From NCBI GenBank assembly GCA_044226045.1, contig JBGAHR010000010.1, forward strand, positions 44,736 through 108,735: DNA of 64,000 nucleotides, in the 5' to 3' direction. Origin of the DNA: Endoryza sp044226045. Its GTDB lineage: Bacteria > Bacteroidota > Bacteroidia > Chitinophagales > Chitinophagaceae. This document shows, in pieces, positions 16,810 through 25,473 of this stretch. Below the pieces are notes generated by a model, which saw nothing but the letters and a program-made list of their open reading frames with translations, had not been told where the DNA came from and did no database searches. The position numbers were made by a program, and so were the translations under genes. Every line of letters begins with the position of its first letter. Within the stretch, counting starts at the first letter, position 1.

Positions 16810-17724
16810 ATGAAGCGAATGAGGAAAATAACAGCACTCATCCTGATCGCCGGCTTCGTCGTGAGTTGTCATTCTGCTCAAAAAAATCAAGTGACCGTGG
16901 ATCCGGTTTTCGACAAGGAAGGACACAGAGGTTGCCGGGGCCTGATGCCTGAAAACACCATTCCGGCAATGATAAAAGCCCTGGAATTGGGCGTCACCAC
17001 GCTTGAAATGGATGCGGTCATCACCGCCGATAACCGGGTAGTTTTATCACACGAACCCTTCTTTAATCACGAAATAGCCAGTCACCCCGACGGCACACCG
17101 GTCACGGAACAGGAAGAAAAGTCGTTGAATATTTTCAAGATGACTTACAAGGAGGTGCAGTCTTATGACGTGGGCCTCAGAGGTAATCCCCGTTTTCCGA
17201 AGCAGGAAAAAATAAAAGCGGAAAAGCCATTGCTGTCCGAGATCATCGATGATGTGGAAGCCTACGTAAAGTTGAAAGGCATTACCCCGGTTTTTTACAA
17301 TATCGAAACAAAAACAGATCCTGCCACCGATTCGATTTATCATCCGGCACCGGAGGAATTTGTAAAACTGCTGATGCAGGTCATCCATCGCAAGAAAATA
17401 AGCAACCGTGTCATCATCCAGTCATTCGACTTCCGCACGTTGAAAATAATACATGCATCCTATCCGGGTATTCGTACCGCCGCCCTGGTGGAGCCAACCG
17501 ATAAAAAAGGATTGCAGGGCGTCATCGACGAACTGGGATTCGAACCGACTATCTATAGCCCGCACTATTCATTGGTTACTTCCGAACTGGTTCAGCAATG
17601 CCACAGCCGGCACATCAGGCTCATACCCTGGACAGTCAACGACAAATCGACCATTGAAAAACTGAAATCCATGGGCGTAGATGGAGTGATTAGTGATTAT
17701 CCGGATATGTTTGGGGATAGGTGA
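16810..17724 (+). CDS. Glycerophosphodiester phosphodiesterase, lipoprotein
   Basis: Periplasmic or surface lipoprotein (304 residues) that hydrolyses glycerophosphodiesters to glycerol-3-phosphate and an alcohol. The N-terminus MKRMRKITALILIAGFVVSC ends in a lipobox, with the lipidated Cys at residue 20. The GDPD TIM barrel begins with EGHRGCRGLMPENT (catalytic His-Arg and Glu) and continues with EMDAVITADNRVVLSHEP (metal-binding Glu/Asp and second His). The C-terminal NDKSTIEKLKSMGVDGVISDYPD is typical of the family. Its stop codon is followed at once by a large heptamer-repeat island. Confidence 0.93.
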   Translation: MKRMRKITALILIAGFVVSCHSAQKNQVTVDPVFDKEGHRGCRGLMPENTIPAMIKALELGVTTLEMDAVITADNRVVLSHEPFFNHEIASHPDGTPVTEQEEKSLNIFKMTYKEVQSYDVGLRGNPRFPKQEKIKAEKPLLSEIIDDVEAYVKLKGITPVFYNIETKTDPATDSIYHPAPEEFVKLLMQVIHRKKISNRVIIQSFDFRTLKIIHASYPGIRTAALVEPTDKKGLQGVIDELGFEPTIYSPHYSLVTSELVQQCHSRHIRLIPWTVNDKSTIEKLKSMGVDGVISDYPDMFGDR

Positions 17725-18290
17725 AAATTGAAAAGTCAAAAATCAAAAGTCAAAAATCAAAAGTCAAAAATCAAAAGTCAAAAATCAAAAGTCAAAAGTG
17801 AAAAGTCAAAATTCAAAAGGGGCATTCAAGTTAGTGCAGGCAGTTCAGGAACGCAGAGGACGCGAAGTACCGCAGAGAGCGCAAAGAAAAAAAAGTAAAA
17901 AGTAAAAAGTAAAAAGTAAAAAGTAAAAAGTAAAAAGTAAAAAGTAAAAAGTAAAAAGTAAAAAGTAAAAAGTAAAAAGTAAAAAGTAAAAAGTAAAAAG
18001 TAAAAAGTAAAAAGTAATATCTTCTAATTAACCTGTATTATCAATTTTTAATTTTTAGGCTTTTCGCATATTGGTAAGTGTTTGACTTTTGAATTTTTAA
18101 TTTTTACTTTTGACTTTTGAATTTTCTTCTTTGCGCTACTTTGCCAACTTTGCGTTCCTGAACTCTTGATCGCCTCAAGCTGCCTCACTTTTGACTTTTG
18201 AATTTTGACTTTTGACTTTTGACTTTTGATTTTTGATTTTTGAATTTTGAATTTTGTCTTTTGACTTTTGGCTTTTGAATCTCAAAAACT
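17725..18290. repeat. Large mirror-image heptamer-repeat island
   Basis: The whole 571-nt gap between two plus-strand genes is repeat. Left side: AAAAGTC/AAAAATC units (17728-17820), a G-rich block of ACGCAGAG type (17843-17886), then 18 copies of AAAAAGT. Right side, in reverse order and reverse complement: TTTTTACTTTTGAC-like units (18075-18126), a CTTTGCGC/TTTGCGTTCC block (18126-18170) and GACTTTT/GATTTTT units (18180-18280). The order A-B-C...C'-B'-A' makes an imperfect palindrome of about 550 nt. No gene or promoter can be recognised inside it. Confidence 0.93.
17890..18015. repeat. 18 perfect tandem copies of AAAAAGT
   Basis: GT dinucleotides recur every 7 nt from 17895 to 18014 with only A between them, so 18 identical heptamers stand in a row. 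It is the only perfect array in the window. Confidence 0.97.
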
Positions 18291-18295
18291 CCAAC

Positions 18296-19081
18296 ATGAA
18301 TATTTCCTTAGAGGGAAAGACGGCTTTGATTTGCGGAAGTACACAGGGTATTGGGCTGGCCGCGGCCCAACAGCTGGCGGAGCAGGGAGCTACCTGTATC
18401 CTGCTGGCCAGAAATGAATCCTCCCTGGAAAGAGCATTGGAATCGCTTGCCCGCGATCATGAACAGCAGCATCAATACTATGTAGCTGATTTCACCGACA
18501 GTGCTGCCGTCAGGATCATGATCGATCAGCTTCTGCTGGATCATTATATTCACATCCTGGTCAATAATACCGGTGGTCCAAAGCCGGGTGCCATTACCAG
18601 TGCGGAAGAAGATGAATTCAGGGCTGCATTCGATCAGCACCTGGTTTGTAATCAAATTCTGGCACAGGCAGTTTTGCCTTCCATGAAACAGGCAGGGTTC
18701 GGCAGAATTATCAATGTAATTTCCACTTCGGTAAGAACACCCATCGCCAATCTCGGCGTTTCCAATACCATCAGGGCTGCAGTGGCGTCCTGGTCCAAGA
18801 GCTGGTCGAATGAAGTGGCTCAGTTTGGAATCACTGTAAACAGCGTGTTACCCGGTTATACAGATACGCAAAGGCTAAGAAGCCTGATAGAAACCAATGC
18901 CCGAAGCAGGGGAGTCGATCCGTCTGTCATAGAAAAGGAAATGAAAGAAGGAATTCCAGCCCGTCGTTTCGGAGCAGCAGCAGAAATTGCTTCGGTGATC
19001 GGTTTCCTGGCATCTCCGGCCGCTTCCTTTGTAAATGGAATCAGCATACCGGTGGATGGGGGTAAAACACCCACGATCTAA
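18296..19081 (+). CDS. Atypical short-chain dehydrogenase/reductase
   Basis: 261-residue Rossmann-fold protein of the SDR superfamily. The cofactor loop is CGSTQGIG (in place of TGxxxGIG) and the NNAG motif reads NNTGG. The catalytic Tyr-xxx-Lys is not present: where YxxSK is expected the sequence has SNTIR, so Tyr is replaced by Ser and Lys by Arg, although the upstream Ser (VISTSVR) remains. This is a known SDR subgroup, but its chemistry is unclear to me. ATG 18296 is chosen since it starts the Rossmann fold cleanly; the upstream extension lies in repeat DNA. kynU follows 36 nt downstream, so the two probably share a transcript. Confidence 0.88.
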   Translation: MNISLEGKTALICGSTQGIGLAAAQQLAEQGATCILLARNESSLERALESLARDHEQQHQYYVADFTDSAAVRIMIDQLLLDHYIHILVNNTGGPKPGAITSAEEDEFRAAFDQHLVCNQILAQAVLPSMKQAGFGRIINVISTSVRTPIANLGVSNTIRAAVASWSKSWSNEVAQFGITVNSVLPGYTDTQRLRSLIETNARSRGVDPSVIEKEMKEGIPARRFGAAAEIASVIGFLASPAASFVNGISIPVDGGKTPTI

Positions 19082-19117
19082 TCAACTCACGGCAATCATT
19101 AAATGTAATTATCCAAG

Positions 19118-20392
19118 ATGGAGTTTAGTCATACGCTCGAACAGGCCAGGCAGCTGGATCAGTCATCAGGTACCAATTGGAGAGAGGAATTCATTAAACC
19201 GGTTGTAAATGGTCAGCCGCAGATCTATTTCCTGGGAAATTCACTCGGGCTGCAGCCTAAAAATACCGCGCCGTATATCCAGGAGGTGCTGGACCAGTGG
19301 GCCAGCCATGGAGTAGAAAGCTTTTTTGCCGGAAGTAAACCCTGGTTGAAATATCACCAGACACTAACGGAGCCCCTGTCCGAAATTGTTGGGGCACTTC
19401 CCCATGAGTTGGTGGTGATGAATCAGCTGACGGTTAACCTTCATCTGATGATGGTGACGTTTTATCGTCCGGAAGGAAAGCGGAAAAAAATTTTATGCGA
19501 AGCAAAGGCCTTTCCCAGCGATCAGTATATGTTCGAAACGCATATCCGTCATCATGGGTTCAATCCGGATGAAATTCTGATTGAAATCGCTCCCCGCCAG
19601 GGAGAACACTGCATACGGCACGAAGACATCCTCCAGGCAATCGAAGACAACCGGGAAGAACTGGCATTGATACTGTGGGGTGGATTGAATTACTACACCG
19701 GCCAGGTTTTTGACATGAAATCAATTACGGCCGCCGGACACGCCGCAGGCGCCAAAGTGGGTTTTGATCTCGCTCATGCCGCCGGTAATATTCCTTTGCA
19801 GTTGCATAACTGGAATGCTGATTTTGCCTGCTGGTGCAGCTACAAATATCTGAACTCCGGACCGGGTGCGATAGGTGGTGTATATATACATGAAAGACAT
19901 CACCAGGATAAATCACTCAACCGCTTTGCCGGTTGGTGGGGGTATCGGGCTGAAACAAGATTCCTTATGGAAAAAGGATTTTTTCCCAGTCCCACAGCGG
20001 AAGGCTGGCAATTAAGTACACCGTCTATTTTACTTTATGCCTGTCATAAAGCAGCGCTGGATGTATTTGCAAAGGCCGGAATGGATAATCTTCACCATAA
20101 AAGGCAATTGCTGAATGATTACCTGTGGGCGAGACTGGATGCGGTGAATCAGCAACCTGGTAATTCGGTGATTGAGTTCATCACGCCTCGTGCATCCCAT
20201 GAACATGGCTGCCAGGTATCCATGCTGATGCTGGAAAGAGGAAAAGAGGTTTATGAGGGGCTCATGAAAAAGGGAATTATTGTTGATTGGCGCGAACCCA
20301 ATGTAATCCGGCTGGCGCCGGTTCCGCTTTATAATACCTTTGAAGAGATCTGGCATTTTTCGGAAACATTGAGGGCACTCGTGCGCGGTTGA
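19118..20392 (+). CDS. kynU: Kynureninase
   Basis: PLP enzyme cleaving kynurenine or 3-hydroxykynurenine to (hydroxy)anthranilate and alanine, in tryptophan breakdown or NAD synthesis. 424 residues, normal for KynU. Diagnostic stretches are YFLGNSLGLQPK (36-48), WASHGVESFF, FDLAHAAGN (PLP-contacting Asp217) and the Schiff-base lysine Lys243 in CSYKYLNSGPG. It lies between the SDR gene and pyrF, both on the same strand. No other kynurenine-pathway gene is in the window, although a glutaryl-CoA-type dehydrogenase, which acts late in Trp/Lys breakdown, is about 8 kb away. Confidence 0.96.
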   Translation: MEFSHTLEQARQLDQSSGTNWREEFIKPVVNGQPQIYFLGNSLGLQPKNTAPYIQEVLDQWASHGVESFFAGSKPWLKYHQTLTEPLSEIVGALPHELVVMNQLTVNLHLMMVTFYRPEGKRKKILCEAKAFPSDQYMFETHIRHHGFNPDEILIEIAPRQGEHCIRHEDILQAIEDNREELALILWGGLNYYTGQVFDMKSITAAGHAAGAKVGFDLAHAAGNIPLQLHNWNADFACWCSYKYLNSGPGAIGGVYIHERHHQDKSLNRFAGWWGYRAETRFLMEKGFFPSPTAEGWQLSTPSILLYACHKAALDVFAKAGMDNLHHKRQLLNDYLWARLDAVNQQPGNSVIEFITPRASHEHGCQVSMLMLERGKEVYEGLMKKGIIVDWREPNVIRLAPVPLYNTFEEIWHFSETLRALVRG

Positions 20393-20432
20393 GCGACGAT
20401 CTTCATTGGGCGCAAAACAGTATCTTCGCGCC

Positions 20433-21257
20433 ATGACGCGCGCACAACTCGTTGAACAGATCAGGAAGAAGAAATCTTATCTGTGTATCGGACTGGATAC
20501 GGACATCACCAAAATTCCCAAACATTTATTGTCTGCTGAAGATCCTGTCTTTGAGTTTAACAAACAGATCATTGAGGCCACCCGCGACCTTTGTGTAAGC
20601 TACAAGATCAATACTGCTTTTTATGAAGCACTCGGATTAAAAGGCTGGGAAGCGATGGAGAAGACCGTTCGGTTTATCGGGGACGATCATTTCAAAATTG
20701 CCGATGCCAAAAGGGGCGATATTGGTAATACCTCCACTCAATATGCGAAGGCTTTTTTTGAGTCCCTGCCATTCGATTCCATCACCGTGGCGCCCTATAT
20801 GGGAGAGGACAGCGTTAAACCCTTCCTGGAATATGAAGGCAAATGGGCCATCGTATTGGGATTGACTTCCAACAAAGGCGCTCGCGATTTTGAATTAAAG
20901 AAAATGGCGGGAGAGCGGTATACCGATGAAGAGTATCTCTATGAAAAAGTACTGACCACCGTCAGCCAATGGGGAACCCCGGAGAACCTGATGTTTGTTG
21001 TAGGCGCCACGCAGGCGGAAGAATTCGTCAATATAAGAAAACTCACACCTGATCATTTCTACCTCGTGCCCGGCGTGGGAACACAGGGAGGAAGCCTGAA
21101 AGATATTTCAGAAAAGGCCATGATACCCGGCGACATCGGTCTCCTGGTAAATGTCAGTCGCGCGGTGATCTATGCTTCCGAAAAAGAAGACTTTGCTTCC
21201 GAAGCCAGGGCCATCGCTGCCCAATACCAGTTTGAAATGGCCGGTTTTCTGCATTAA
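20433..21257 (+). CDS. pyrF: Orotidine 5'-phosphate decarboxylase (long, group 2 type)
   Basis: Last step of UMP synthesis. 274 residues, the longer PyrF form found in Bacteroidota and actinobacteria rather than the short E. coli form of about 240. The catalytic signature DAKRGDIGNT (Asp91, Lys93, Asp96) is intact, and the C-terminal LVPGVGTQGG binds phosphate. I start at ATG 20433 (MTRAQLVEQI). The frame reaches 27 nt further up but there it overlaps the region directly after kynU. A gap of 40 nt follows kynU. Confidence 0.95.
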   Translation: MTRAQLVEQIRKKKSYLCIGLDTDITKIPKHLLSAEDPVFEFNKQIIEATRDLCVSYKINTAFYEALGLKGWEAMEKTVRFIGDDHFKIADAKRGDIGNTSTQYAKAFFESLPFDSITVAPYMGEDSVKPFLEYEGKWAIVLGLTSNKGARDFELKKMAGERYTDEEYLYEKVLTTVSQWGTPENLMFVVGATQAEEFVNIRKLTPDHFYLVPGVGTQGGSLKDISEKAMIPGDIGLLVNVSRAVIYASEKEDFASEARAIAAQYQFEMAGFLH

Positions 21258-21353
21258 ACGCAAACAGGTTGAATACCATCATTCCTATTTATGGATAAAC
21301 GGTCGGTTTATTAAGTCGGCTTACCCTATCTTGAGCCATCTAAACCAACTGTA

Positions 21354-23834
21354 ATGAGAAAAATCCTGCTGCTCACGGGCATGCTCCTGGTCTTTGTTGG
21401 GACCTATGCCCAACTTACCCCCGTTACGAAAGGGAACTATCAACTGGCTTCCCGGTTTTCACCCGTTAAATTAAACAAACTCGTTTTCAGTCTGAACGTC
21501 GACCCGCATTGGCTGAAGAAGAACGACCGGTTCTGGTATTCTTATGAAACCTCCAACGGTCGCAAATGGTATATTGTTGATCCGGCAAAAGCCAGTAAAC
21601 AGGAGATGTTTGACAATGCCCGATTGGCTGCACAGATAACTTCGATTGTGAAAGATCCTTTCGATGCACAGCACCTGGGCATCGAAAATCTTAAATTCAT
21701 CAAGGACGAAAACAGCATACAGTTTGAGATCCGGAGCTCTGTTGAAATAGAGAAGAAAGACAGCACCAAGAAGCCGGTTGCCACCACCAAAGAGAAGAAA
21801 GTATTTTATTTTGAATACAACCTGGTGTCCGGGGCGCTCACAGAACTAAAAGAATACCAGAAGCCCAAGGTGCGCCCTTCCTGGGCCTCTATATCCCCCG
21901 ATAAAAAATGGGTGATCTTCTCCCGGAATTACAACCTGTACTGGATGGACAGCGCCAATTATTCGAAGGCGCTGAAGAACGAAGACGACAGCACCATCGT
22001 GGAAAATAAACTAACCACCGACGGAATCGAAAACTATTCCTATGGGGGTGATTCATTCGGTGAAACCAATGTAGATAAGGAAAAGAATAAAAATAAACGG
22101 AAATCCGCCTTCGTTTACTGGTCGCCCGACTCCCGTTATTTTACGTTTATCCGCAGCGACATGCGTAAAGTAAAAGATCTTTGGGTGATCAACAGCGTGG
22201 CAGAAGGTCGCCCAACATTGGAGACCTACAAGTATCATATGCCCGGCGAAGCAGAAGCGCCGATCCGCGAATTGCTGTTGTTCGATTTCACTGCCAGGAA
22301 TTTCAAAAAGATCAACACCAGCCTTTTCAAAGACCAGGAGATAGCTGTTTCCGGCAGGCCTTCACTGGAACGGGAAAGAGACGATGAATTCCGTCCCGCA
22401 GTCTGGCTGGGTAACAACGATCGTTTCTATATCACCCGCACCAGCCGAGATCTGAAGAAGATTGACATCATAGCCGTGGATGTGCGCAATGGCGAATCCA
22501 AAGTGTTGATAGAAGAACGCATGAACACCTATGTAGAAACAAGAAGACTCGGCCTGGTGAATGATGGTCGCGAACTCATCCAATGGAGCGAGAGAGATGG
22601 CTGGGGTCATTTCTACCTGTACGATTCGACAGGTAAATTGAAAAACGCCATTACCTCCGGTGCCTTCCATTGCGAAGACATCGAAGGCATCGACGAAAAG
22701 AACAGGGTGCTGTATTTCACTGCCAACGGACGGGAAGCCGGTGAAGATCCTTATTACCTGCACCTGTACCGCGTAAACCTCGACGGTACCAACCTGAAGT
22801 TGCTCAATGCCGGTGATTTTGATCATGGCGTAAGCATCGACGACGATACCAAATACTTTGTAGATAATTTCTCAAGGGTTAATACCAACCCCAAATCATC
22901 CCTGTTTGATGCAACTGGAAGAAAAATAATGGACCTCGAAACGGCCGATCTCAGCCTGCTCTTTCAGGCGGGATACAAGTTCCCTCAACCTTTCAAAGTG
23001 AAAGCCGATGATGGTATCACCGATTTATATGGGGTAATGTACAAGCCCTATGATTTCGATTCCACAAAAAAGTACCCGATTATCGAGTATGTATACCCGG
23101 GACCACAGACCGAATCAGTAGCCAAACAGTTCAGCCGCAACATGGACAAAACGGACCGGCTGGCCCAGTTCGGGTTCATTGTGATCACAGTCGGAAACAG
23201 GGGAGGACATCCGAGCCGTAGCAAATGGTATCACAATTTCGGCTATGGAAACCTGCGCGATTATGGACTGGCCGACAAGAAAGCAGCCATTGAGCAGCTC
23301 GCGGACCGTTATCCTTTCATTGATATCAGCCGCGTAGGCATCCAGGGACATTCCGGCGGAGGATTCATGAGCACCGCGGCCATGCTGGTTTACCCCGAGT
23401 TTTTCAAAGTGGCGGTCAGCTCGGCCGGCAACCATGAAAATAATATATACAACAGGTGGTGGAGCGAGAAGCATCACGGCGTCAGAGAAGTCATCAGCGA
23501 AAAGAATGACACCAGCTTTGTGTATAACATCGAACGCAATTCCGAGTTGGCAAAAAATCTCAAAGGACACCTGATGTTATCACACGGGGATATCGACAAC
23601 AACGTTCATCCGGCCAACACCATCCGAATGGCCAACGCATTGATTCGGGCGAACAAAAGATTTGATCTCGTCATACTGCCTGGGCAACGTCATGGCTTCG
23701 GTGATATGACAGAATATTTCTTCTGGATGCAGGGTGATTACTTCTGCAAGTGGTTGCTCGGCGATTTCTCCCAACCGGTCGATGTTGTTGAAATCATGCG
23801 GGAACAGGAACAGTCGGGAAATAAGAAAAAGTAG
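21354..23834 (+). CDS. Dipeptidyl peptidase IV-like S9B serine peptidase
   Basis: Exported prolyl-type dipeptidase of 826 residues. A signal peptide (about 1-19) precedes an eight-bladed beta-propeller domain (about 45-530) and an alpha/beta-hydrolase domain. The triad is Ser in GIQGHSGGGF (about 667), Asp in GDIDNNVH (about 747) and His in GQRHGFG (about 779). The family more often shows GWSYGG; GHSGGG is a known variant. Periplasmic peptide scavenging is the expected role. A terminator lies 67 nt after the stop, with a 9-nt repeat array in between. Confidence 0.93.
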   Translation: MRKILLLTGMLLVFVGTYAQLTPVTKGNYQLASRFSPVKLNKLVFSLNVDPHWLKKNDRFWYSYETSNGRKWYIVDPAKASKQEMFDNARLAAQITSIVKDPFDAQHLGIENLKFIKDENSIQFEIRSSVEIEKKDSTKKPVATTKEKKVFYFEYNLVSGALTELKEYQKPKVRPSWASISPDKKWVIFSRNYNLYWMDSANYSKALKNEDDSTIVENKLTTDGIENYSYGGDSFGETNVDKEKNKNKRKSAFVYWSPDSRYFTFIRSDMRKVKDLWVINSVAEGRPTLETYKYHMPGEAEAPIRELLLFDFTARNFKKINTSLFKDQEIAVSGRPSLERERDDEFRPAVWLGNNDRFYITRTSRDLKKIDIIAVDVRNGESKVLIEERMNTYVETRRLGLVNDGRELIQWSERDGWGHFYLYDSTGKLKNAITSGAFHCEDIEGIDEKNRVLYFTANGREAGEDPYYLHLYRVNLDGTNLKLLNAGDFDHGVSIDDDTKYFVDNFSRVNTNPKSSLFDATGRKIMDLETADLSLLFQAGYKFPQPFKVKADDGITDLYGVMYKPYDFDSTKKYPIIEYVYPGPQTESVAKQFSRNMDKTDRLAQFGFIVITVGNRGGHPSRSKWYHNFGYGNLRDYGLADKKAAIEQLADRYPFIDISRVGIQGHSGGGFMSTAAMLVYPEFFKVAVSSAGNHENNIYNRWWSEKHHGVREVISEKNDTSFVYNIERNSELAKNLKGHLMLSHGDIDNNVHPANTIRMANALIRANKRFDLVILPGQRHGFGDMTEYFFWMQGDYFCKWLLGDFSQPVDVVEIMREQEQSGNKKK

Positions 23835-23899
23835 AACGCAGAAAACGCAGAAAACGCTGAAAACGCAGAGGACGCTGAATACGCAGAGGACGTTGAGGA
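23835..23899. repeat. 9-nt tandem repeat just after the DPP IV-like gene
   Basis: Seven units in 9-nt register: CGCAGAAAA (twice), CGCTGAAAA, CGCAGAGGA, CGCTGAATA, CGCAGAGGA, CGTTGAGGA. It begins directly at the stop codon and ends at the terminator stem. Same family and same orientation relative to transcription as the array after the TolC-like gene. Confidence 0.9.
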
Positions 23900-23900
23900 G

Positions 23901-23943
23901 AAGCCATGCTGGTGCTTTACTGAAGAACCGGCATGGCTTTTTT
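23901..23943 (+). terminator. Intrinsic terminator of the DPP IV-like gene
   Basis: AAGCCATGC (23901-23909) pairs with GCATGGCTT (23931-23939), with an inner GGT/ACC extension and a T run to 23943. Confidence 0.85.
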
Positions 23944-23957
23944 ATTGGATGGTTGTA

Positions 23958-24371
23958 TCAGAACTTGACTTTCGGCCTGCCGGGTACAAAACTTCCCATG
24001 GGGGCGGTGTACCAGGATTTGATTTCGTAGTTCAATCGGCCTGCGGCGATAGCGGGGTCTGATTTCAGCATTTTTTCCACTTCTTCCTTCGAAGCAGCGT
24101 CAAAAATAAATATGCCCTGCCAGTCGCCTTCTTCTCCAAACGGACCGGCCACCTTGATCTTTCCTTCGTTATATAACCGTGTGATATTGGCCAGGTGACC
24201 TTTCTGGATACTGGCAGCCGTTGCCGAATCCTGGCTTCTGTTGGGACCTTTTACCAGGAGCACAAACCAGTATTCTCTGATCTGTTCAGCTTGTTTGGAA
24301 GCCGATTTAGACTGAGCTTGCAGGGAAATCGTGATTCCCGAAAGCAGGCATGCAAAAAGTATCTTATGCAT
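23958..24371 (-). CDS. Secreted YCII-family protein
   Basis: 137-residue protein with a signal peptide (about 1-20) and a YCII/ferredoxin-like alpha+beta domain (about 33-125). The motif GHLANITRLYNEGKIKVAGPF includes the conserved His and Asp/Gly positions of YCII proteins, and FIFDAASKEEVEKMLKSDPA follows. YCII domains occur alone or fused to sigma factors, and their function is poorly defined. Here it is exported, which is not the norm. Isolated gene between repeat DNA and the terminator of the convergent peptidase gene. Confidence 0.85.
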   Translation of the reverse strand: MHKILFACLLSGITISLQAQSKSASKQAEQIREYWFVLLVKGPNRSQDSATAASIQKGHLANITRLYNEGKIKVAGPFGEEGDWQGIFIFDAASKEEVEKMLKSDPAIAAGRLNYEIKSWYTAPMGSFVPGRPKVKF

Positions 24372-24417
24372 AAGGCATTTTTTACGAATATAAGTAATGC
24401 CGATTAATGTTTTAATT

Positions 24418-24685
24418 CGGTTGGCAGTTTGCAGTTTGCGGTTGGTGGTAGGCGGTTTCGCGTTTCGCGTTTCAGGTTTATCGTTTCACGTTAGTTTGCT
24501 GTTGGCAGTTTGCAGTTTGCGGTTTCCCTTTCCGCTCTCCCTCCCGCTCCCGAATACATCCGCAATCCGCAATCCGTAATCCCATTGGCTAATTGACCAA
24601 TTGACATATTGACTAATTGCTTCTCCCGTCCGTAATCCCATTGTCTAATTGACATATTGACTAATTGCTTCTCCCGCTCTCTGCT
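24418..24685. repeat. Composite repeat island reaching into a gene 3' end
   Basis: Modules in order: GCAGTTT units, TTTCGCG / TTTATCG units, GCAGTTT again, a CT-rich block, CCGCAAT/CCGTAAT heptamers, then two copies (about 56 nt apart) of a block of ATTGACTAATTG-type units. The last copy contains the stop codon of the outer-membrane protein gene. The same modules occur in reverse complement and matching order at 39001-39390. The 24372-24660 gap holds nothing else I can recognise. Confidence 0.9.
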
Positions 24686-25242
24686 CTGTCGCGAATTTTC
24701 TGGGACGGAATATATATCTGAAAACCAAAACTCAGGTTGATCAGGTTGCTGGTGGGTGTACTGCCAAAACCAACGATGCCATTGTATTTGACCAGCGCTT
24801 CCAGGCCAATATTGCGGGTAATAAAGTAGGCAATACCCGGACCGACGCCCAGGCCCAACCCATTCGTGTTGTCGCCGGCATCCGGATTAAATCCTTCAAC
24901 ACCCGCATTTCCTTCGATGAAAAGACGGGTATGTCGGGTGAGATCAACCTGTTCGCGGTTGAAATAATAACGGCCGAAAGCACCCACTCCATAACTCACA
25001 TCTGTACCCTGCCCCTTGGCGGTAGACAAACCCAGCGATACATACGGACCCGCCGCAAAATTGTCTCTGAAGAACCAGGCGGCTTTGGGATTGAGTAAGA
25101 AAGAAAAATTCTTGCCCTCCCCCAGGTCCAGTCCCACATTGGCAATATTGCCTCCAACAAGGATATTACCTCTCTGCAGCTGTGAAAAAGCCGGAAGACA
25201 AAACAATACGAACACGCTCAACTGTACCAGTTTCTTTTTCAT
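24661..25242 (-). CDS. Outer-membrane beta-barrel protein
   Basis: 193-residue exported protein. A signal peptide (MKKKLVQLSVFVLFCLPAFS) is followed by alternating amphipathic strands such as GNILVGGNIANVGLD, AAGPYVSLGLS and LINLSFGFQIYIP, consistent with a small eight-stranded barrel of the OmpA/OprF-like kind seen throughout Bacteroidota. Start 25242 is chosen for the signal peptide. Oddity: the last dozen or so residues (after FQIYIPSQKI) and the TAG stop are encoded by the neighbouring repeat, so the C-terminus may be a recent alteration. Function unknown. Confidence 0.8.
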   Translation of the reverse strand: MKKKLVQLSVFVLFCLPAFSQLQRGNILVGGNIANVGLDLGEGKNFSFLLNPKAAWFFRDNFAAGPYVSLGLSTAKGQGTDVSYGVGAFGRYYFNREQVDLTRHTRLFIEGNAGVEGFNPDAGDNTNGLGLGVGPGIAYFITRNIGLEALVKYNGIVGFGSTPTSNLINLSFGFQIYIPSQKIRDRAESGRSN

Positions 25243-25388
25243 AAAATAGCATTGAATGTGTAAGAATGTATACTGTTGTAAAACTACCATGCCAAATGAT
25301 GCGTAAAGCTCATCTGTTTCATTTATGACAACATCTTAACATTTGTAAAGCGACAATAATCCTCAGGGTGAGTCAAACTTACCACCAA

Positions 25389-25424
25389 CAAAAACGGGAT
25401 GACACTTCTTGCGAAGGCATCCCG
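25389..25424 (-). terminator. Intrinsic terminator of the sigma/anti-sigma operon
   Basis: On the minus strand CGGGATG (25424-25418) pairs with CATCCCG (25401-25395), with an inner CTTC/GAAG stem, and is followed by a T run (A run at 25390-25394 on the plus strand). It ends the three-gene unit before the outer-membrane protein gene. Confidence 0.8.
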
Positions 25425-25473
25425 CCGTTGTGAGTCTCGACTCAGCTGACTGCAGCGTTCGAGTTATTTTGTT

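Noticed and set aside
17890..18015. Coding of a Lys/Val/Ser-rich repeat peptide by the AAAAAGT array
   Set aside because: No start codon or neighbouring frame; intergenic position and palindromic setting argue for a noncoding repeat.
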